Position numbers and translations under genes: made by a program. Under the pieces are notes generated by a model that saw only the letters and a program-made list of their open reading frames with translations, did no database searches and was not told the origin of the DNA. From NCBI RefSeq assembly GCF_932294415.1, contig NC_065536.1:48457854-48521853 (forward strand): DNA of 64,000 nt. Reading direction: 5' to 3'. This document shows positions 56,911 to 64,000 of this stretch, in pieces. How positions within the stretch are numbered: the stretch's first letter is position 1; every line of letters starts with the position of its first letter. This DNA comes from Quercus robur (taxonomy: Eukaryota > Streptophyta > Magnoliopsida > Fagales > Fagaceae).

Positions 56911-58719
56911 ACCGGTAAGTAAGTGCTTTGTTCAAACTATTCCTTTTTAATTGCAAGTGCGTTTATTTATTTATTTTTTATAACTTTTAACCAAATACAA
57001 ACCAGAAGTCCTGGATGAGACCCAAACTGATCCTCTAATGCAAATATATATATATATATATATATATTGAATTCTCCCTACTTTTGCATCATGGATTCTT
57101 CTTCTTTTTTTTTTTCTTTTTTGTTTGAGTTGTATAACGGATCGTTACTATCGAAAAGTAGTAAAGTATAAAGTATCAATTCAACTTGGCCCTTGCTTTC
57201 AACTTAAAAAAAAAAATAAAAAACCCTGAATTTTATATAAATGAAGGTGGATCGTATACTTAACCAGGAATATGTGCCTTGGGTTCAAAAAATATTCATA
57301 AATTTACTCCGATCCAACCCTACCCACCTCCCAAAGGCCAACTAAATCCCATTATGTACAAGGACATAATTCTGGGTAAAGGGAGACTTCAGCCAATAAC
57401 CATAACCCCGGGGTACAAGTTTGTGAGACAAATCTGCCTAAGATTTTCTATCTAGCTATGTTGTGGGGTAAGTGTTTTCTTTATTTCACTTTAAATGGAG
57501 GTTGTTAGTGAAAAAAGAGAAACGGTATGATTACAATATTTTAATAATATTTTTACAACAAATCTTAAGTAACATGCTGTGTGTTTAAATTATAGTAATT
57601 TTAGTAGTGTGTTCAAACTATAACCAATAATAATTTACCATTTATAGTTTATTGTGAAAATATTGTAAATGCTGCAGTCGTACTTCTCAATTAAAAAAAA
57701 AAAGAATTTATTTCATAATTAGGGTTTTATTTTTTGAATTTAATTGTGTAGGAATTTCACAGTAAAACTTTAAGCAATGTGATGGGTGAGTTTGACATCA
57801 GATTAACTTTTATGTATAGTTTTTTAAAATCTTATTTTTTTTTCTATATTTTTTTTAAAAAAATTTTAAAATATAAATATATTTTAACATACTATCAGCA
57901 AAAAAACTAAATAAATTATTCTAAACAGATCTGCTATTAAATTTTATTTATTTATTTTAAAAGTAATGATATGGTATTAGATAGATCTTTATGTTTATAA
58001 CATCTAAGCTGAATCATTAAACTGATTTATTTCAAATAGAAATGATCATAATCCATGTCGGCATGTCGCAATGACAGTAGCCTCCGTTAAACACATATTT
58101 AAAACTTTGATGGGATTGAGAGGCAGTCATAACGTGAAACGTGGTCACGTGGAAATAAAATCTTTAATAAGAGATCTTGCAACCTTAAATAACCCTCTCA
58201 TCTGACGAATCCAACTGGTGCCAACCTCAGTCTACATTTATTATAAACATGCTGGTAGATAAAACTAATAAATATGTCCATATTCCACTTCAATAATTAT
58301 ATATTTATATATACAGTGAATCCACCTCTCACTGTACACCATATATCTATGCACATGTGCGTCCGATTAGTAAAATAACTCCACGCCTTCGTTAACATCC
58401 TATGCTGATTTTATGTTTATTATTAATTTTATCCCAACAATTGGGCCTTTTTAATGTCAACTTGTCGATATAACCGACACATTTCTAAAGTTTAAGTAAC
58501 TTCAAACAGTGGCTTACTATATATATTAATGTACATACTCAGCGAACTGCCTCAGATGCTGCGTCAACATCAGAGATGTTGAAATTATTGCAGCTTTCTT
58601 TTGGGTTCACACTTTGGGTTCAAGATGATTACATTCCTAAAAATAAATAATAATAAAATTGTTTATCTCTAAATTAATTGGAAAAACCCTTCAAACTTTT
58701 TATATCTTTGTATGGGAAG
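56911..58719. other. Distal upstream region of the SPL gene
   Basis: No gene is seen. There is a (TA)n microsatellite at 57044-57067. 57520-57690 is a possible MITE (ATTACAATATTTTAATAATA ... TTATTGTGAAAATATTGTAA). A GTGGTCACGTGGAA motif with a G-box lies near 58141. The rest is AT-rich. Confidence 0.4.
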
Positions 58720-58915
58720 ATAATTTTTTTTTTTTTTTGAAAATTTTTTAACACTTCTAATGATAGCTGATAGCTCTTTATCATTATACTATAAGTTTAA
58801 AATTTTTCATAAAACCAAGACATCAATCGGTTTTTGGTGCAGGCGTGAATTGAACTTCAGATCTCTTATTCAACTATTAAAGATTTTATCAATTAAGTTA
58901 ACTGGAATTCATTGT
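58720..58915 (-). mobile_element. Degenerate antisense copy of the SINE at 55.9 kb
   Basis: On the minus strand the sequence follows the same order as 55921-56079 (CCAGTTAACTTAATTGATAA, then AAGAGATCTGAAGTTCAATT, then CACCAAAAACCGATTGATGTC) with many changes. A T run at 58722-58738 corresponds to its A tail. No clear TSD. Confidence 0.65.
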
Positions 58916-59242
58916 TGAAAGTGAATTTTGAAAATATAATTGTTAGATTGCTTTTTCTTATTATATGCGGTATGTTTGCAAAATTTGTTTAAATTTTAAG
59001 TTTTTGTGGTATAAAATTAGAGTAATGCTAGGACCATTTACTCCACTGCTCACAACTTGTCACATGAGCAAGTTGTAGCAAGAGTTGTGAAACTAGTATT
59101 TTTTGTAAAATTATACCTAAGAAATAAGTTTATTGATCAAATAATAAGTAACATACAATTGAAACACATTTTAAGAATTTGAAAAGTTTGAACTCTTATC
59201 GGCAATCTTGTCGGCAAAAATATGACTGTGATTTGTTAAGAC

Positions 59243-59420
59243 TACATGCACGTTTGGAAAGTGCATTTTGCACGTTTTCCAGCTGTACGTTTTTTAATGG
59301 GTCTCGTATACTATTCACAGGACCCATTAGCATCAAAAATACCTAACCCTCATATTTAAAAATTATTTTATTATAATATTTTCAGTTTTCACTTTTTAAT
59401 AATAAACCCTGTCAAAACAG
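59243..59420. mobile_element. Truncated MITE upstream of SPL
   Basis: Shares TGCACGTTTGGAAAGTGC, CATATTTAAAAATTATTTTA and TTCAGTTTTCACTTTTTAAT with the TTA-type MITE family. The right end is damaged and no TSD is seen. Confidence 0.4.
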
Positions 59421-59699
59421 ATAGAGATAAAAAAAAATTAGTAAAAGTAAATCTGACCTGACCCTCGTTTGACCGTAAAGTTGTGTGGTGGTCGGGAGTC
59501 GGGTCAACCTCCGAGCTGAGTCGACTCGCTGCGAATTGTAGTGACCCGCCCACACTATCGCTGTTGATATTCCTTTTTCTTGCTGCTCTTGTACTACAAC
59601 AGAAAAAGTAATAAAAATAATAATTAAAAAACAAAAAAAACAAAAAGCAGTAGTAATAGACAGTACAAAAAGTAAAAACAAACAAACCGGCCCATAGTC

Positions 59700-59997
59700 A
59701 GAGCTAGCTGCATAAGATTTGTGTGAGCGAGAAAAACAGACAGAGAAAGAGAGAGAGAGAGAAAACTACGCGTCCAAATGTCGCTTTTGAACGGAATGAT
59801 ATGAAGAAGAATCCAAATCCTGTAGCTGTAGCTGTAGCTCAAATTCCATTCACATCCAACTCCGACTCTCACTTTTTCATTTCTCCAAGTAAGCTATTCT
59901 CTCCCATCTTTTTACCATTCAGATTTCTAAAAATCCAAATCCATCTTAACATTTTTTTTTGTGTCTTCTATTTTTTCCTTATCTCCGATTAAGACTG
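59700..59997 (+). other. Probable 5'UTR exon of the SPL gene
   Basis: A (GA)n-rich leader (59743-59762) is followed by a good splice donor, ACTG|GTAAGAA, after 59997. An acceptor, TTTGCAG, lies at 61973-61979, just 47 bases before the coding ATG. This would make 59998-61979 a 2-kb 5'UTR intron, which contains a (TTG)n microsatellite at 60463-60490. The exon's start is not defined. Inferred from splice signals only. Confidence 0.45.
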
Positions 59998-62026
59998 GTA
60001 AGAACCTCGATTTTTTATTTTATTATAAAGAAAAAAAGAACACATTTTTAGCTTTTTTGGCTGTAACTATTTTTCTCGAGAGTGATGAGTGATGGAAAAA
60101 AAAAGTAAAAAGGGAAAATCTTTCCTTTTTTGCTGTGATTTCTGATTACCATCTATAGACTTGTAAGAAAGAAAGAAAAAAAAAAGTTGTTGTAGCAGTA
60201 ATAATAATGATAAATGAAGAGGTGTAGTTGCCGATATTTTCTAAATTTGGAGAAACAAAAAAACAAATCTGTTATCTGTTTCTGGAAACTTCTGTTTGGA
60301 CTTTTGGAAAATAGGAAAAAAAAAAAAGATTCTTTCTTTTGGATTTCATTTTCTCCGGAAAAGTTGTGCGATGAAAGAAGAACGACGCCGTTTCACTTTC
60401 TCAATAATTATCCACAGAAAATTTCAACCAAAGAAAAAAAAGAAAAAAAAAACTCCTACTTCTTTTGTTGTTGTTGTTGTTGTTGTTGTTGTGCATGTGC
60501 TGTCTCTAAAAAGGGGCCAGAAACTTTTTGCCATAACCTAATAAACCCTAGAGCTGGGACCAGCAAGCACTGTACTGTTTAGTCTTTTACTTGATACTGA
60601 GCTTTCATTAATGTCTTTTTTTGACTGTTTGCTTCAATGGACTTATTATTACAACTTCCTATTCATGCCCAAAAAGTTCTTGTCCTCCTGTTTTTTCTTC
60701 AAATACTAATTAATTTGGTGTTTTTTTATTTTTACTTTTTTTGGGTTGTTGGTTGGGTTCAATGCAAATTTATAACTTTTTCATTTGGGTTTAAAGAAAG
60801 GGGCCTAGTGGGTTAGTGTAGCATTTATTAAATGGGCATTTGGGTCTCATATAATTGAGTTTGTTGATTGGTATTTGGTGCATATGATTAGGTGGGAAGA
60901 ATGGGATTTGGAGAGGTTGGTTGCATCAATGAAGCAGAGATCTTGTTTGGGTTTAGTTTGCAGGAGTTTCTATTTGATTTTGATTTGTTTAGGGGCTTGT
61001 AAGTAACACTTTCTAGATGGGTTTGTTGTGGGTCTCAGTCAATGACCGACTTTTGAGTTTTAAACGCTGATGATAGTGAGAGAGTGAATTATTGAAAGTG
61101 TAAGGCTGGCTCTCTGTGTTTTGAATTATTGAAAAGTGAAAGGTGTGGTAATTAAAAGGTTTGTAAAAAAGTGGTAATATGTCCTATCGGTGTTCTTTCA
61201 CTATTTAAATTTTTTTTTTCCTTGAATTATTGGAGAGAGAGAGAGATAGAGGTGGTGTCAATGCTGAATGGTTGTGTTGAATGAGGGGTTGGTAAATATT
61301 TGTAGAATTTTTGACCGTAGGGAAGTTGAGTAATTGTAAGTGTTGCAGGGAATTGGGAAACACTTAACTGTCTTTACTGAATTGAATTGAAGGTGATAAC
61401 ATTTTATGAATGGTGGGGACTGGTGACCCCTTTATAAATACCAAACTCAGAAGTAATGGATAGGATCTCTAGAATACAAAAGGTTGCAGATAAGTTCTAT
61501 CTCTTGGTCCTAATGAAAGAGGAACTCTTTTAGGTGTATCTTGAGATTGGAATTCTGAAAATCTGGGTGTTTTTGACCTATAGGGATGAAGATTGATTTA
61601 TGAGTCTTATAGGCCAAAAAGGTCGAATATTGTTCTTTTGGGATGCTTCCCTCTTGCATATTTGAGCCGTAGGTGTAGTGTTTTGACATTGTTTTCTGAA
61701 AGATCATTTGGGTTTGCCTTCTGTGATATACCAATCATCAGAAGCAAAGAAGAAAGCTTGGAAGGTATTGTGTATTCTTGATAGATATGAGCTTGATTAG
61801 GCTTATCTTCTGCTTCTTTTTTCGGTTTCCTATTACAGTTTGCTCTTTCTTAATGCGTTTGGTTTTGTTAATTACTAAAGCAATATGTTGTTACTGCTCT
61901 TTTGAATATATGGTGCATCGATTTCTATATGTAGAATCTGAACAAATCCAATTTAATTATCTGAGTAATGTTTGCAGGATGCAGTGACCAGTTTATTGTG
62001 CATCTTTTGGCTATTCCCTGTTGCTG

Positions 62027-63130
62027 ATGGAGTGGAATGAGAAATCCCCCTCACAGTGGGAGTGGGAGAATCTGTTCATGTTCAATGCTAAAGCCACTGA
62101 AAATTCCAAGTTGCAAGAAATAGAATGGGGTATGCAAGGAGATCAGGGAATTAACTCTGGTTCTTTTTATTCGTCTGTGGGTGGTGAGGGGAGCGATGGG
62201 TCTGGCCCTGAGTTGGGACATGCTTCTCCATCGAAGAGCTCGAAATCAGCTTCCATCAATTCTTCATCAATGGGCGAAAGTAAGCCATCCAAACTCACTT
62301 TTGAGGCCTTCGGAGGTTTCCCAAATGATTTGAGCAACAAGAAAGAATTAGCCAAGGTTGAGCCAAAGAGAATTTCTAGAACACTTGAGCCTTCATCTGG
62401 CTGTGGTGAGCCATTGCTCAGTCTAAAGCTTGGTAAGCAGATATACTTTGAAGACGCTTGTGTGGGAAGCAATACAGAGACCTCAACTTTTTCTATGATT
62501 CCCATGCCATCTGTGACCACAGCAAAGAAATGTAAGACCAGTTTTCAGAGTACTACACCACGCTGCCAAGTTGAAGGCTGTAACCTTGAACTCTCATCAG
62601 CTAAAGATTACCATCGCAAACATAGAGTTTGTGAAAGTCATTCCAAATCCCCCAAGGTCATTGTAGGTGGTCTGGAACGTCGGTTTTGTCAGCAATGTAG
62701 CAGGTAAGAGCTTGTTATAAAATGGTAGTTATATATCGGAGTATAATGAAATCAAGCAACAATTATTGATTATTTTATTGTCCACTCATAGTCGCTCTTT
62801 TCTAAAGACCTCTTGGATGATAATAATTTCACATGTGCCCTGGTTCATAACCTAATTTAAATTTAATCAATCAAAATGAGCTTAAGTCCTAGCTCATCTT
62901 GAATAAATTTAATATTAATAACCATGTTATTTTCTACTGTCCAAGCTCATCTTGCATTTGATATTAATAACTACAATATTTTATATGCCGAAGGTTCCAT
63001 GGTCTGTCAGAGTTTGATGAAAAGAAGCGAAGCTGTCGCAGGCGTCTTTCTGATCATAATGCTAGGCGGCGCAAGCCACAGCCAGAAGCAGTCCGGTTAA
63101 ATCCAGCAAGGCTGCCTTCATCACTTTATG
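62027..63130 (+). CDS. SPL2: SBP-box transcription factor, SPL2/10/11 clade (3' part outside window)
   Basis: This nuclear transcription factor binds GTAC-core promoter motifs and in this clade is controlled by miR156 (target site normally in exon 3, not in view). Coding exons here: 62027-62703 and 62994-63130, joined in the codon for Arg226 at the intron position conserved within the SBP box (CQQCSR|FH). The N-terminus [20 protein letters not shown] and the [13 protein letters not shown] motif (residues 131-143) mark the clade. The SBP domain spans about residues 179-254. First zinc site: C180, C185, C202, H205. Second: C221, C224, H228, C240. A bipartite nuclear signal follows (KKRSC...RRRLSD...RRRK). 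Exon 2 ends SSLYG-type at a GTACTAG donor, and the next exon lies beyond position 64000. The start is ATG 62027; the TTG/CTG codons just before it are not starts. Confidence 0.92.
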
Positions 63131-64000
63131 GTACTAGTTTCAAATTCAAAATCGAACCCCCCCCCCCCCCCCCCCCCATCTCTCTCTCTCTCTCCCCCTC
63201 TCTATTTACCTGGACGTATGAGACTAATTTCTCACACTACATGCTATTAAACATATTGGTATTAATTTTGATACCTTGTCCACTTTCTAAACCATAAATC
63301 AGGCATGGAAGTGATTTCTTTAGCAAGTTGTAACATAATCATCTCCAAATTTGTTTTACTCAAAATGGTATTGAACTGTTTGACTGGTGAATTTGTGGAA
63401 ATATAATGTCTCCTGGATATATATAATGATTAGCATGATATGACAACCGTATCACAGAAATTCCTGAAGTTACATGGACCTAGGAAATTAATGTCTTTAT
63501 TTATGAAACTCCTCTGAAGTTTAATGATTTTCCCTTTTACCTGATAAAAAGATTGAATGGATATTTAAAATCTCTAATCTTGTTATTGTTTGTTAAATTT
63601 AAAAACCACAAATGAAAAATCACAATTTATTTAGATAGGGCAATTTTAAAATTGATAAACTTACCCAAAATATAATATAATGACATTTTGGCGTCGTCCA
63701 CGCTTTATGTCAATGTGATTGCAGAATTTTATGGGCACTGCAACTATTGACCTATTGCTGCTCTTCTAGTACAGCATTGTTGTCTTCCAAAAAAGTTGGA
63801 AAATGAAAATTTACTTATTATAAAAATCTATACTTTTACTTACCATCATTTCTAGGTAAAGCAAAATACAGGACTTGAACCAGCCTTTCTCCTGGTTCGC
63901 TAGAAGGAGATAGGAAGCTGGGGGTTTTACATTTGGAAAAGAGTTTCAGACTCTCAGATGTGGTCCCTATGCCAAATTTATGTAAAACCAAATAAAAGAC
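63131..64000 (+). other. SPL intron 2 (incomplete)
   Basis: After the GTACTAG donor comes a 21-base poly-C run (63157-63177) followed by a CT repeat. The remainder is AT-rich intron with no matching acceptor/exon that I can recognise before the window ends. Confidence 0.6.

Noticed and set aside
59389..59685. Minus-strand frames upstream of SPL
   Set aside because: Low-complexity and overlapping each other; no homology recognised, and they lie next to the MITE remnant.
62021..62026. Start two codons upstream of the SPL ATG
   Set aside because: Those codons are TTG and CTG. The conserved start MEWN begins at ATG 62027.

Overview
This is a window of plant nuclear DNA. The genes have introns with GT/AG borders, the intergenic DNA is AT-rich and full of transposon remains, and the four clear host genes all belong to land-plant families. 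A woody eudicot is likely. The tRNA-derived SINE at 55.9 kb and the overall repeat style remind me of oak-family (Fagaceae) genomes, but that placement is only a guess.

Host genes: (1) 16.67-17.82 kb (+), a complete three-exon gene for a 68-residue RAMP4/SERP-type ER membrane protein; its promoter carries a G-box fused to a TGACGTGG element. (2) 21.68-30.71 kb (-), the F-box/kelch gene LCR (LEAF CURLING RESPONSIVENESS type). It has two coding exons split by a 7.56-kb intron and a near-perfect miR394 target site in exon 2. (3) 38.44-41.84 kb (+), a complete six-exon acyl-CoA synthetase of the ACOS5/4CL-like-1 type (sporopollenin pathway). (4) 62.03 kb to beyond the right edge (+), an SBP-box transcription factor of the SPL2/10/11 clade. 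Its first two coding exons are in the window, preceded by a probable 5'UTR exon and a 2-kb 5'UTR intron.

Mobile DNA: the first 15 kb is a stack of transposons inside transposons. A broken hAT element (transposase pseudogene 1.28-3.48 kb, apparent 3' end near 13.93 kb) sits in the BED-finger region of another hAT relic. It contains a ~2-kb solo LTR and a 7-kb Mutator-like element (MULE). The MULE contains a PIF/Harbinger-like element and a 4.9-kb hAT element. That hAT holds a second MULE, whose right terminal repeat is split by another solo LTR. Target-site duplications (TSDs) support five of these borders closely. From 43.9 to 50.7 kb lies a decayed Ty3/gypsy element, itself interrupted by a 1.6-kb MULE with ~330-bp terminal repeats and a perfect 9-bp TSD. 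Several MITEs and two SINE families fill the rest.

The LCR locus also shows two local duplications. One is a ~2.5-kb duplicated block within its intron, with both copies carrying the same SINE. The other is a ~145-bp duplication of its last coding segment into the 3' flank. I see no operons, CRISPR arrays, rRNA or functional tRNA genes.
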